Shown: positions 35,214 through 43,964, numbered from the stretch's first letter. The stretch is 64,000 nt of DNA from Chitinophaga varians (GCF_012641275.1 NZ_JABAIA010000004.1:620001-684000); one strand, 5' to 3'. Translations and numbers: made by a program. Notes: generated from the sequence alone by a model not told the origin.

Positions 35214-37157
35214 ATGATGCAAAAAATCAGGTCGGCATGGCTGGCCGTTTCCACTTTATTGTTCGCCGTATCAATGGCTGTTGCCCAGGATTCCACTTTT
35301 CATCCTGCTGCGCACTGGGTGTGTGTTAACCAGACCGGTTACAACACCCAGGCTCCCAAACGTTTTACCGTGCCCACCGCGCCGGAGGGCAGCGTCGATT
35401 TTTACATTACTACCGGTAACGCCTCTACGCCGTTATACAAGGGGAAGACCCATCAGGGAGTGGGCGACTTTACCAGCTTCAGTCCGGCAGACCCGCAGCA
35501 GTCCTATGTGGTCCATGTCAAAGGCGGCCATTTGCCGGAAGGGGTGTCGTATCCATTCCACATCGCGCCCTTCCTCATTGAAAAAGCAGCGCTGGAGCCT
35601 TCCGTGTGGTTTATGAATGATAGCCGCAGTATAACGGGCACGCACCATTCTGCCTACGGCGGCTGCCCCTGGCGGGATGGTACCTATTACTCCTATGAGG
35701 TGCCTTCACTGGTCTGGATGTATCTTTCTAACCCCGCAGCGTATAACGCCATGCCGGCTACCATTTCCTACGATAGCCTGAAGGCGATGGTGATGAAACC
35801 GGACTTCAAACTGGTGCAAAGCCCCGGAGATGAAACGGCGCTGGCAGCTGCCCGGAAATATTTTACCACGTTGGATAAACCGTTGGGCAACCAGGTACCC
35901 GACGTGCTGATGAATGTGCACTGGGGTATTGGGTATTACCTGGTGAACCCCGAAACCAAAGACCCCAGCGGCGATTCACTGCCCCGGCAGCTGCATCCGC
36001 AAACACTCGCGCAATTTGCTTTTTTCCTATATGCGTACCCGTATGTTGATAGGTGGTTCTCCCGGAAGTTTTACCAGCAGGCCTTGAATTTCGCCCGCAG
36101 CAATTGGGAGAAAGCCGGTTTACTGGACGTACAACGCGAAGTAGGCACCTCCAAAGGACGCCATGCGCCGGGATTTTCCGTACTGCCCAATCTGCTGATG
36201 TATGAAGTGGCCAAACGGGAGAAGCTTCCCGGCGCGGCGGCGTATCTGCAGGCAGCCAACAAACAGGTCGCCTGGATCATTGACTCTTTGAATTTCGAAG
36301 ATCCGCTGGTAACGAAAGGGCAGCGCATGAGTGAACACATGCTGATGTCCGGCCTCGCTGTTTACCTGTTGCGTTACAAAGACCAGGCGCCTGCGGGCCT
36401 CCAGGGCAAGATAGAGCAGTGGGCAGATATCATGGTGCGCCGGTCCGACAATGCGTGGGACTTCCGGAAATATGACAATGACACCGCCTGGGCCGTACCG
36501 GTATACAATGAAGTGGGCAACGTGGCCGGTTTCCCTGCCTCCACGCTGCTGGCCGCAGCCATCGTGAAAGACCCTGCGAAAAAACAACGCCTGGAACAAA
36601 TCGCCTATGCGCATTTCGATAATCTGTATGGCCGTAATCCGCTGAATGCACATGCCGCCCATCATCCGGAAAAAGGCTTCAAAGGCATTTCCAAAGGGTA
36701 TCCCAGAGGATTTCTTGTTGATGTGACCGCCCGGCTGGAACTATGCCGCGGCTCATTGAGCTGTTTGCCCGGAACGGAGATGTATCCTTTTAACCCGCTG
36801 GGGAAAGACCGGCACCTCGAAGGATGGATCAACCATAACACCGCCTGGAATATGAGCCTGGCGGTGCTCAACTGGTACGATAACCATCCCGTATCATTGA
36901 CCCGTAAAAAAGACGGCCTGTATATTTTATGGCAGGCGCCGGTAAGCCGGTCTTTGCCGCTTACCGTGCTGGTCAACGGAGAGAAAAAGGGAACGATCTT
37001 ACTGTCAGAAAGCGGCAATGAATTTAAAGGAATACTGAAAACGGATAAATCATCCCTGCTGCTGGAGCGGGAAAAGGTGGCGGTCAAAAAAGGAGACCGT
37101 ATCGCTGTGGCATATGGAGACGGGTTCCTGGAGAGGAGAATGGAGCTGGTGTATTAA
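35214..37157 (+). CDS. Secreted GH9-like glycoside hydrolase
   Basis: Predicted 647 residues (start ATG at 35214, or the next codon). Signal peptide ends near AVAQDS. Residues 30-125 look like the Ig-like domain that precedes GH9 cellulases (VNQTGYNTQAPKRFTVPTAP). The rest is helical, as in an alpha/alpha six-barrel, and the C-terminal part has NLYGRNPLNAHAAHHPEKGF, which resembles the GH9 segment near the catalytic acid. I could not place the catalytic residues with certainty. Other six-hairpin families are possible. Confidence 0.7.
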   Translation: MMQKIRSAWLAVSTLLFAVSMAVAQDSTFHPAAHWVCVNQTGYNTQAPKRFTVPTAPEGSVDFYITTGNASTPLYKGKTHQGVGDFTSFSPADPQQSYVVHVKGGHLPEGVSYPFHIAPFLIEKAALEPSVWFMNDSRSITGTHHSAYGGCPWRDGTYYSYEVPSLVWMYLSNPAAYNAMPATISYDSLKAMVMKPDFKLVQSPGDETALAAARKYFTTLDKPLGNQVPDVLMNVHWGIGYYLVNPETKDPSGDSLPRQLHPQTLAQFAFFLYAYPYVDRWFSRKFYQQALNFARSNWEKAGLLDVQREVGTSKGRHAPGFSVLPNLLMYEVAKREKLPGAAAYLQAANKQVAWIIDSLNFEDPLVTKGQRMSEHMLMSGLAVYLLRYKDQAPAGLQGKIEQWADIMVRRSDNAWDFRKYDNDTAWAVPVYNEVGNVAGFPASTLLAAAIVKDPAKKQRLEQIAYAHFDNLYGRNPLNAHAAHHPEKGFKGISKGYPRGFLVDVTARLELCRGSLSCLPGTEMYPFNPLGKDRHLEGWINHNTAWNMSLAVLNWYDNHPVSLTRKKDGLYILWQAPVSRSLPLTVLVNGEKKGTILLSESGNEFKGILKTDKSSLLLEREKVAVKKGDRIAVAYGDGFLERRMELVY

Positions 37158-37190
37158 GAATAAGCCGGTACCCGTCGGGGATTTTACATG

Positions 37191-37225
37191 AAAAGGCTTG
37201 CGGGCATTAGCTTACAAGCCTTTTT
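37191..37225 (+). terminator. Terminator of the GH9-like gene, GGCTTG family
   Basis: AAAAGGCTTG (37191-37200) pairs with CAAGCCTTTT (37215-37224); the inner bases CGGG/CTTA add weaker pairs around CATTAG. The T-rich right arm extends to 37225. Between here and 37497 the only gene-like item is the small ORF at 37257. Confidence 0.75.
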
Positions 37226-37256
37226 CTATGGCAGTGTTTCAGCGGAGATGTAGCCG

Positions 37257-37355
37257 CTACAGATGACTGTTGGGTAAAGTAATAAAAGCCGAAATGACCA
37301 CCAGAATAATTAATATAAACAGCACTACGGATTCCAGAATTGTTTGGACTTGCAT
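37257..37355 (-). CDS. Candidate 32-residue single-pass membrane protein
   Basis: A short ORF read from ATG at 37355: it begins MQVQTILESVVLFILIILVV and ends ITLPNSHL before TAG at 37257. One strong hydrophobic helix (about residues 9-27) and a polar start, typical of small bacterial membrane proteins. No other gene uses this strand here. Upstream TTTG occurs but the -7 element is poor. Supported only by its composition. Confidence 0.4.
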   Translation of the reverse strand: MQVQTILESVVLFILIILVVISAFITLPNSHL

Positions 37356-37497
37356 ATGATACTTTTTAAGTTTAAATGGTTATTTTTATAATAGAACAGA
37401 TCAAACTGAAATAGGTTGACCTAAAACCCGATTTTTCTGTTCTCCACGTTATCGCAGTAATTCCCTCATTGTTAACTATCGTTTTAATTTTTAACCT

Positions 37498-39543
37498 ATG
37501 TACAACCCAACACACTTGTATTTCAGGGCCATAGTTATGTTTTTGTCCATACAGCTGTTATGGAACACTTCCCTGACCGCCCAGATCTCATGGCCGGCCA
37601 GTCAGATTTTACCTTCTTTTCCGGCGCCTGCACAAACGCAGGATTTAATTATGTTGCGGGAGTCCACCTCCCGCTGGGAGGCAGAAGGCCCGGCGCTCAG
37701 CCACAAAACGGGCCGGCTGGAAACTGACGGATGGTTATGCCAGACAGGCATTGACGCGCCCAATGAGCATATGGTCTATGGCCCGTATGACAACAGTTTG
37801 CCGGCAGGGCCTAACGTTGCAGAGTTCCGGATGAAGATCGATAACAATACCGCCAACAATGACCCGGTGGTAGATATCGATGTAAGAAACGCTACCACGG
37901 GGCAGGTACTTGCTTCGCAGACCATCACCCGGCAGCAGTTTCCCATCGCGTCGAACTATACGAATTTTACGCTGCCCTTCACAATTCCTGCCAATAATCA
38001 ATCGATAGAGTTGCGCATCTACTGGCGGGGAGCGGCCTACATAAAGGTGGACTGGGTGGGTGTTCAGCAGAACAGCACTGCTGCGGAAATGTATTTGTTT
38101 GCATCCCTGAAAGGTGTGGTCAACAGAACGCAGCCCCGTATCTTCTCTTACGAAGGCGATGCTTTTGCAGAAGGGCCCTACACCTGGTTACAGTCCCTGG
38201 GTTTGAACTGGTCGGAGGTTGCCGACAAATGGAGCCTGATCACCAAATACCGCAGCGAGATATCCGGCCTGATCGTGTATGACCCGGCGCAGATACATAC
38301 CGTCAACCTGGCCACGATGCTGGCCAGAGACAAGCGGGCATTGGTGGTATCACCGTTGTTGCTGCCCCGGTTGACGGCCGCGCCTTATAATATTCCCATC
38401 GTCATGGATTTACGCGGACAGTTCACCAGCAAGCTGCAAGTGTACCAAACGCTGTATAGTACCTATTGGCCTAACCTTGATCATCGTGTGCTGATAGGCC
38501 TGAACCCCGACGTGCATAAAGCCGCGCTACGGGAATATGCCGCCGCGCTGGGTGCCGCAGTGATATGGCTGGACCCTGCCGTGCCTGCGGAAAGCACGCT
38601 GCTGAACAGTTTCCTCAGCACGATGCCGGCAGGCGCCAATTTTATGGGATGGTGGCCGGAAGAGGGCCCTGGCGTGGAACGGTCTTCCACCTACGGCATC
38701 CCTACTATTGCGAGCGACTGGAGCACTAATCTCACCTTACACAGCGGCACCCCGAGAACGATCAACATCAAACCGATGCCGCCAAAACCGCCGCTGCAAA
38801 ATAAACTCTACGTCGCCTTTATATTGAGTGATGGTGATAACCTGCAGTATATAGAACACCTGATGCGTAAACTCTGGAACAATCCGGACCGCGGGTCAGT
38901 GCCTATCGGGTGGACGTTGTCGCCAGCCATGGTAGATGCTATGCCCGGTGCGCTCAACTACCTGTGGCAAACTTCCACCAATAATGACAACCTGATTTCG
39001 GGGCCTTCCGGTTACGGCTATACGTATCCCAACAGCTGGACTGACCAGCAGCTGTTAAACCAGTTTGTGACAAAAACAGAATCGTATAACCAGCGTGCAG
39101 GCTTCCGCGTGGTGACCATATGGAACACCATCACCGGCGGTATCAGTCAGAATACAGGGCAGACCTTCGCCCAGAAAGCTCCGTCGCTGTTGGGCATGAC
39201 AGGACAGAATACCGGCGGCGGACTAACGATTTATAACAACAGTCTGCCCGGGATGGCACTTTCCTGTAATTATTGTACCAATGAACAGGCGATGAAAGAT
39301 CATATCGCTGCGGCCGCCGCCGGTTGGAACGGGAACAGTCCCCGCTTTATCATTATACAGGCGCAACCCTGGCAGAACGTAACACCTACCAGTTTTAAGA
39401 ACGTTGCCAACTCGTTGAATGCGGACTATGTGCTGGTGCGGCCAGACCATATCTTCCAGCTGATCAGGGAGGCGAACAGCCTGCCTGTCGGAGCGTCGGG
39501 CAATACTACCCCAACGACGCCGGTCCAGCATTTCAGGCATTAG
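37498..39543 (+). CDS. Secreted GxGYxYP-domain protein (putative glycoside hydrolase)
   Basis: Predicted 681 residues with an N-terminal signal (FRAIVMFLSIQLLWNTSLTA). Near residue 504 is GPSGYGYTYP, the namesake motif of the GxGYxYP family, a putative hydrolase of polysaccharide-utilisation loci with a TIM-barrel-like fold. The stretch YVAFILSDGDNLQYIEHLMR is also typical. The N-terminal 200 residues form a beta-rich extra domain (DPVVDIDVRNATTGQVLASQ). The activity of the family is poorly defined. Convergent with the lipoprotein lyase gene 28 bases downstream. Confidence 0.85.
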   Translation: MYNPTHLYFRAIVMFLSIQLLWNTSLTAQISWPASQILPSFPAPAQTQDLIMLRESTSRWEAEGPALSHKTGRLETDGWLCQTGIDAPNEHMVYGPYDNSLPAGPNVAEFRMKIDNNTANNDPVVDIDVRNATTGQVLASQTITRQQFPIASNYTNFTLPFTIPANNQSIELRIYWRGAAYIKVDWVGVQQNSTAAEMYLFASLKGVVNRTQPRIFSYEGDAFAEGPYTWLQSLGLNWSEVADKWSLITKYRSEISGLIVYDPAQIHTVNLATMLARDKRALVVSPLLLPRLTAAPYNIPIVMDLRGQFTSKLQVYQTLYSTYWPNLDHRVLIGLNPDVHKAALREYAAALGAAVIWLDPAVPAESTLLNSFLSTMPAGANFMGWWPEEGPGVERSSTYGIPTIASDWSTNLTLHSGTPRTINIKPMPPKPPLQNKLYVAFILSDGDNLQYIEHLMRKLWNNPDRGSVPIGWTLSPAMVDAMPGALNYLWQTSTNNDNLISGPSGYGYTYPNSWTDQQLLNQFVTKTESYNQRAGFRVVTIWNTITGGISQNTGQTFAQKAPSLLGMTGQNTGGGLTIYNNSLPGMALSCNYCTNEQAMKDHIAAAAAGWNGNSPRFIIIQAQPWQNVTPTSFKNVANSLNADYVLVRPDHIFQLIREANSLPVGASGNTTPTTPVQHFRH

Positions 39544-39571
39544 TCACCCCAACGGCTACACGTATAATGAA

Positions 39572-40648
39572 TCAGTTGGGCGTCACCTTTAATGAAGACA
39601 CTTTATCATTAAAGTTGTTGTTCTTCAGGCAGCTGCCGTCGGCGGTCAATACCAGTGAGTCGCCGGTGAAATTGTCGCCGTCAAACAAGGTGGCTTTCAG
39701 TCCAGCCGGCACTTTGAGCGAGGATGCGTCATTATTGACACCGCCTTTGGCCGTGATGTCTGCTGTCGTATAAGCGCCGATGCCGAAGGCGGCAGACCAT
39801 CCGGCATAACTGCAATTCTGGTACAGCGTTGCAGACAACGTACTGCCGTTGCCGTCAGGAGCAGCCTCCGCATAGGACGACGCTATTTTGATAGCATGCA
39901 CATAGTTGGTGATGTTGGCCGGATCGCCGCCGTACACGCCGAATTTCGGATCGCAGAAATCTGCGTCGAGGGTACGGGCAGGGTAACGTTGCGTACCGTT
40001 GACCAGCGTTTGTTTGACACCGTTATACCAGAATTCTATGAACCCGATATTGGCGTCCCTGGACACTTTGATGCGCAGCACCATGGAGTTCCAGGTGTTG
40101 CGGGAGAGGGGCGTAACCCATACTTCGGTGCCTATCTTACCGGGTGCGTAATGCATCAGGTGAAGATTGCCGGAGCTGTTGGTGCTGACAACGATAGGGA
40201 AATTTTGCGTCATAGGAAGGGTGGAGCCGTAGGCCTTCCACTGGAATACCGCGTTGGTATTCTGGTTGGCCGGTATGTCCAGCTTCGACCGCCATCCGAT
40301 ATAGATGTCATCACCTTCCGCGGCCTGATAGTTTTTAGCGCCATGTCCTTCCGTACGGTGGCTGCCGGCCGGTTTGTAGAATTTCCATACCTGTCCGTAA
40401 ACGGGGTCGGTGTCTACCGTGATGGCGCCATCACCTTCAACGTTGAGCACTTTCCATACGTTGGACGCGCCTAATGCAGCGTCGCCGTCAAACAGGAGGG
40501 ACTGTATGCCTATGGTGGCAACAGTGCTGTTGTTGGCGGTAACGGTAGTGGGGCCGTCAGGGCCGTTCATGTTTTTGGTACAATGCGTCAGGGTAAGCAA
40601 GGCGCTGCTGGCTAACAGGAGGGTGGCAATTGCCGGGGGTGTTTTCAT
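39572..40648 (-). CDS. Polysaccharide-lyase-like lipoprotein with beta/gamma-crystallin domain
   Basis: Predicted 358 residues; lipobox LTLTHC puts the lipidated cysteine near residue 23. Residues 50-260 look like a heparin-lyase/PL20-type jelly roll (WKFYKPAGSHRTEGHG, DIYIGWRSKLDIPANQNTNA, VFQWKAYGS, FIEFWYNGVKQTLVNGT). Residues 275-358 form a crystallin-type double Greek key (ATLYQNCSYAGWSAAFGIGA and ATLFDGDNFTGDSLVL) that often binds calcium or carbohydrate. It would cut a uronate-containing polymer at the cell surface. Substrate is inference. Confidence 0.78.
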   Translation of the reverse strand: MKTPPAIATLLLASSALLTLTHCTKNMNGPDGPTTVTANNSTVATIGIQSLLFDGDAALGASNVWKVLNVEGDGAITVDTDPVYGQVWKFYKPAGSHRTEGHGAKNYQAAEGDDIYIGWRSKLDIPANQNTNAVFQWKAYGSTLPMTQNFPIVVSTNSSGNLHLMHYAPGKIGTEVWVTPLSRNTWNSMVLRIKVSRDANIGFIEFWYNGVKQTLVNGTQRYPARTLDADFCDPKFGVYGGDPANITNYVHAIKIASSYAEAAPDGNGSTLSATLYQNCSYAGWSAAFGIGAYTTADITAKGGVNNDASSLKVPAGLKATLFDGDNFTGDSLVLTADGSCLKNNNFNDKVSSLKVTPN

Positions 40649-40844
40649 AACAGTAGTTTATAAGGGTTATTGAGAGATAACCAATATAATACGCCGGCGA
40701 TGATAAAACAGATAGCATCTTCGCAAAAACAGGTATTGGATTACTGGAAAAATAGGGGCCGGCTAAATTGCTTTCTGAGACAAACGACAGTGGCTGCATA
40801 GTTTCCTTGACAACGAAATTTTATGTACTTTCTTTTGTTGATGT

Positions 40845-40852
40845 TATATTTG
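40845..40852 (+). promoter_or_regulatory. -7 element of the 40885 lipoprotein gene
   Basis: TATATTTG matches TAnnTTTG. It lies about 30 bases before the start codons at 40879/40885, which supports these starts over the far upstream in-frame ATG at 40768. Confidence 0.5.
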
Positions 40853-40884
40853 TAAATTATATTATATGTATAACTGAAATGCTC

Positions 40885-41595
40885 ATGTTAAGAAAATTTA
40901 TCCCTGTTGTTGGCCTTGTTGCCGTTGGTATTCTAGCCTGCTCCAAATCTGATAAGTCCGATCCTATACCTGTTGATCCGAAGGATTCCACCAGTACGGG
41001 CACTGGTCCGGGAAACCCTATTGGCAGCATTACCGGAGACACAATTGCGCTCAATATCAAAGGTGACAGCGCCTATTTCCCTTATGTCATCGGTATGAAA
41101 TTAAATTATGAGACAAAAGAAATCTGGTCAAGTAAAGTTGTTGGATTTACAGTGCAGCGTGTAGCCAACATCGTTACAGACACTGCCAGGTATGTTATCT
41201 TCCAGGAGAATTCCACCGGCAAAGATTCGTTGCTGTATTACCAGGTTAAACCGGACGGCTTTTACCAGTTCGAAAACGCCACCAGTCAACCGAAAGCGGC
41301 AGCCCTGATATGGAAGCTGGTAGATGGTAAAGCAGACAACTGGGTGGAGGAAAAGCCGGAACTTGACGGTGTGACCACCTGCACCAACAAAATTACCGGC
41401 AGAAAAGAAACGGTCACAGTCGGAAAGAAAGTATATCAGAATGTAACACGGGTGGAAACCGTAAGACACTTTGTTGGCCCCAGGTCTGAGGGCATCAGTA
41501 AATACGCGGCTTATTATGCTCCGGGCATTGGACTGATACAGCTTGCTACCGGGATTGACACAACGAAATTAATCAGCATCACTTTACCTAAGTAA
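40885..41595 (+). CDS. Uncharacterised lipoprotein
   Basis: Start at 40885 (MLRKFIPVVGLVAVGILACS), or two codons earlier at 40879; a -7 element at 40845 supports this. The lipobox GILAC gives a lipidated cysteine near residue 19. The mature protein is a Ser/Thr/Gly-rich linker followed by a beta-rich domain (FPYVIGMKLNYETKEIWSSK, AAYYAPGIGLIQLATGID). The closing AYYAPGIGLI phrase is common in Bacteroidota lipoproteins of unknown role. Expressed alone. Confidence 0.7.
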   Translation: MLRKFIPVVGLVAVGILACSKSDKSDPIPVDPKDSTSTGTGPGNPIGSITGDTIALNIKGDSAYFPYVIGMKLNYETKEIWSSKVVGFTVQRVANIVTDTARYVIFQENSTGKDSLLYYQVKPDGFYQFENATSQPKAAALIWKLVDGKADNWVEEKPELDGVTTCTNKITGRKETVTVGKKVYQNVTRVETVRHFVGPRSEGISKYAAYYAPGIGLIQLATGIDTTKLISITLPK

Positions 41596-41611
41596 TATTT
41601 TTTCCTGATCT

Positions 41612-41648
41612 GAAGAAGGCTTGTAGGCGAAGCTTACAAGCCTTCTTC
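41612..41648. terminator. Bidirectional terminator overlapping the fur stop codon
   Basis: GAAGAAGGCTTGTAGGC (41612-41628) pairs over 17 positions with GCTTACAAGCCTTCTTC (41632-41648), one G-U pair, loop GAA. It follows the lipoprotein gene and includes the stop codon of the convergent Fur-family gene (41634-41636). Confidence 0.82.
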
Positions 41649-42032
41649 ATTGACAGCGCACTCCTTGCAATACCCCAATATCATCCCGTTAAAATCCGTG
41701 ATCACATACCCTTCCGGCAAAGGGATATGTACCTTGTTTTGCAGGCACTCCACTGTTCCGCATTTCCGGCACTTAAAATGAAAATGATTGTGGTTGTGTT
41801 TATTGTTCGGTTTGTCACAACCGGCACAATAGGCAAAGTGCTGTTTGCCGTCATCGTCCATAACTTTATGTACCAGCCCATCCTCACAGAAGCGGTTTAA
41901 CACCCGGTAGATCGTGGCACGGTCAACTTTAGCTTCCAGCGCTGCCTGTAACTGTTCATGGCTTAACGCTCTGTCCGTGCTTTTAAGCACTTGTAAGATC
42001 TCCGTCTGGGCCTGTGTGTTCCTTCTTTTCAT
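41634..42032 (-). CDS. Fur-family transcriptional repressor
   Basis: Predicted 132 residues. N-terminal winged helix (SHEQLQAALEAKVDRATIYR) and C-terminal metal domain with a His-rich stretch HNHNHFHFKC, CRKCG and a last CKEC pair (structural zinc). The family senses iron, zinc, manganese or peroxide; the subtype cannot be told. It faces the RidA-like gene across a gap with a palindrome overlapping both promoters, so it is likely autoregulated and controls its neighbour. Confidence 0.92.
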   Translation of the reverse strand: MKRRNTQAQTEILQVLKSTDRALSHEQLQAALEAKVDRATIYRVLNRFCEDGLVHKVMDDDGKQHFAYCAGCDKPNNKHNHNHFHFKCRKCGTVECLQNKVHIPLPEGYVITDFNGMILGYCKECAVNEEGL

Positions 42033-42035
42033 TTT

Positions 42036-42086
42036 TTATTATTGCGACTTAGTTGCAATAATAAGATTTTTGGCTATTATTGCAAA
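42036..42086. promoter_or_regulatory. Interleaved divergent promoters and palindromic operator between fur-type and ridA-type genes
   Basis: Operator: TTATTATTGC (42036-42045) and GCAATAATAA (42055-42064) form an inverted repeat with a near-symmetric centre GACTTAGTT. Plus-strand promoter: TTG at 42053-42055, 19 bases, TATTATTG at 42075-42082. Minus-strand promoter: TTTG complement at 42083-42086, 19 bases, TATTATTG complement at 42056-42063. The two promoters overlap face to face, and the right operator arm is the minus-strand -7 and adjoins the plus-strand -33. TATTATTGC occurs three times. Confidence 0.75.
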
Positions 42087-42098
42087 AAAATTACCACC

Positions 42099-42605
42099 AT
42101 GGCCAGAAAGATTCATGCATACGGAAAAGCGTTGTCAGCGGTTGTTATAGCGGCTGCCCTGTACAGCTGTAACCAGGAAATACCGAAGAAAGAAGCCCCA
42201 AAAACGGAGGCCAGGCCGGAATATTTCCTGCTCCGCCCGGAACTGGAAAAAATGTACGGCTATACGCAGGCTGTAAAAGTGGGAAACATTGTGAAAGTGG
42301 GCGGCGTTATCAGCATAGACGATAAAGGAAACCTGACAGGGAAGGGCGATTACGGGCAACAAATGACGAACGTTTATGCCAGCCTGGAAAAAGTGCTGAA
42401 GCACTACGGTTGTACTTTCGATAACGTCATCCTGGAAAACATCTACACTACCAGCATGGCTGAACTTCAAAAGAACGCGGCCTACCGGCAAAAAATATAT
42501 ACGCATCGTTTCCCGACGGGCAGCTGGATCGGCGTGAAAGAACTGGGATTGCCCGATGCCATGATCGAAATAGAAATAGAAGCGCTGATTTCAAAAGAAC
42601 AATAA
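42099..42605 (+). CDS. RidA-family lipoprotein
   Basis: Start at 42099 (MARKIHAYGKALSAVVIAAA), 10 bases after the predicted transcription start. Lipobox AALYSC gives a lipidated cysteine near residue 25. The rest is a RidA/YjgF domain (YTQAVKVGNIVKVGGVISID, YASLEKVLKHYGCTFDNVIL, VKELGLPDAMIEIEIEALI). Classical RidA hydrolyses enamines in the cytosol; an exported lipidated form must act on something else. Note that the catalytic Arg region reads RFPTGSWIGV instead of the usual RPARSCV pattern. It is the likely target of the Fur-type repressor, and a DinB-like gene follows after 6 bases. Confidence 0.85.
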   Translation: MARKIHAYGKALSAVVIAAALYSCNQEIPKKEAPKTEARPEYFLLRPELEKMYGYTQAVKVGNIVKVGGVISIDDKGNLTGKGDYGQQMTNVYASLEKVLKHYGCTFDNVILENIYTTSMAELQKNAAYRQKIYTHRFPTGSWIGVKELGLPDAMIEIEIEALISKEQ

Positions 42606-42611
42606 CAGGCT

Positions 42612-43058
42612 ATGAAAACTTTCTTCAAAGAATTATTTGAATACAATCATGGTGTCAATCAACAAATTTGGAATGTGCTGCACGCCAATGCTGACAAGGC
42701 ATCTGAGAAAGCGTTGAAATTATATTGCCATATTCTCAATGGCCATCAGGCCTGGAATAACCGGATAGCGGCGCGAGATGTGGTTCCCGGCATCTGGGAC
42801 GTACATACTTTGCAACAGTGCCTGGATATCGATAAAATAAACTATGAACATTCTTTATCTATTATCGATCAGTATGAAATGAATGACATCATCCGACACC
42901 CTAAGATTAAAGGAAAACCTTTCGGCAAAAAGGTTTCTGAGATATTGTTCCATATCATCAACCATTCTACCTATCACCGGGCGCAGATAGCAACGGAATT
43001 CCGGCAGGGGGCGCTGGAGCCGGTCATGACGGATTTTATTTTTTATGAGAAAGACTGA
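42612..43058 (+). CDS. DinB-family protein
   Basis: Predicted 148 residues, a four-helix bundle. The three likely metal-binding histidines are in EYNHGVN, ILNGHQAWNNR and HSTYHRAQI. DinB/YfiT proteins are nickel- or zinc-binding, with thiol-S-transferase-like roles in some cases. It follows the RidA-like gene after 6 bases and is convergent with the AraC gene, with no base between the two stop codons. Confidence 0.88.
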   Translation: MKTFFKELFEYNHGVNQQIWNVLHANADKASEKALKLYCHILNGHQAWNNRIAARDVVPGIWDVHTLQQCLDIDKINYEHSLSIIDQYEMNDIIRHPKIKGKPFGKKVSEILFHIINHSTYHRAQIATEFRQGALEPVMTDFIFYEKD

Positions 43059-43964
43059 TTAGTCTACCGTAGGCCGGTAACTGGGCGCCCCCGCATTACT
43101 TTCCACCAACGCCTTCCGGTATTCCCGGGGAGATTTGCCCTGGTAGATTTTAAACTGCCTGTTAAAATAGGATATGTTATCAAACCCGCAGGCATAGCAT
43201 ATTTCAGCGATGCCATGGTCTGTGCCGATCAATAATTTGGTGGCATGGCTGATCCGTGTTTCGTTAACGAACTGCGAGAATGTTTTGCTGGTCCTTCTTT
43301 TGAAGTAGCGGCAAAACGCGGCTTCGTTCATGCATGCCAGTGAGGCGGCCGATTTACTGTCCACATGTGTATGATAATTCTCCAGGACATACTTAAATAT
43401 AGATTCCAGCTTCTTTGAATCCACATCCTTATAATGTATCTTTCTGGGGTCGTCTGTCAATAACATTACATGTTCACTGTTTTGTTGAGACAGCCCGTCC
43501 AGCAGCTGTAGCAATATGATCAGGTTTTTCATTTGCTGGTTGGCCTGGAACTGAAAAAACATCGTACTGAGCACGGGCGGTATTTTTCTGAATTGAATGC
43601 CGCGCTCAGACAATTGCATCAGCTCTTTTATCTTCCTTAATTCCAGTTTGTCAAAAAAATCCTTGCCCAGGAAGTCTTCGGTAAACTGTACGATGATGGC
43701 GTGGGCCACTTCTTCGTCGGCGCCGGCAGGCATATTGTCGTTACAAAAACAGTGGACCAGGCCAGGACCGAACATGTAGATCTCTCCCGCGCTGAAGTTG
43801 ATCACCTTGTTGCCCGCATATACTTTACCGGAACTTTTTACCATCAGGATCAACTCATGCCCGTGATGAAAATGAAAGGTGTTCGTAAAGCGCGGCTGAC
43901 AAAATTCCTTGATCACAAAGCTGGCATCTTCCGGGCTAGAGATGTGTCGGTAGGCTACTTTCAT
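43059..43964 (-). CDS. AraC-family transcription regulator
   Basis: Predicted 301 residues. Cupin sensor (HFHHGHELILMVKSSGKVYA, INFSAGEIYMFGPGLVHCF) and a C-terminal AraC domain (NEAAFCRYFKRRTSKTFSQF, IAEICYACGFDNISYFNRQF). This architecture senses a small molecule, often a sugar or sugar acid. It is divergent from the catabolic operon that starts at 44212 and is its likely activator; the 247-base gap has no clear promoter match on either strand. Confidence 0.92.
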   Translation of the reverse strand: MKVAYRHISSPEDASFVIKEFCQPRFTNTFHFHHGHELILMVKSSGKVYAGNKVINFSAGEIYMFGPGLVHCFCNDNMPAGADEEVAHAIIVQFTEDFLGKDFFDKLELRKIKELMQLSERGIQFRKIPPVLSTMFFQFQANQQMKNLIILLQLLDGLSQQNSEHVMLLTDDPRKIHYKDVDSKKLESIFKYVLENYHTHVDSKSAASLACMNEAAFCRYFKRRTSKTFSQFVNETRISHATKLLIGTDHGIAEICYACGFDNISYFNRQFKIYQGKSPREYRKALVESNAGAPSYRPTVD

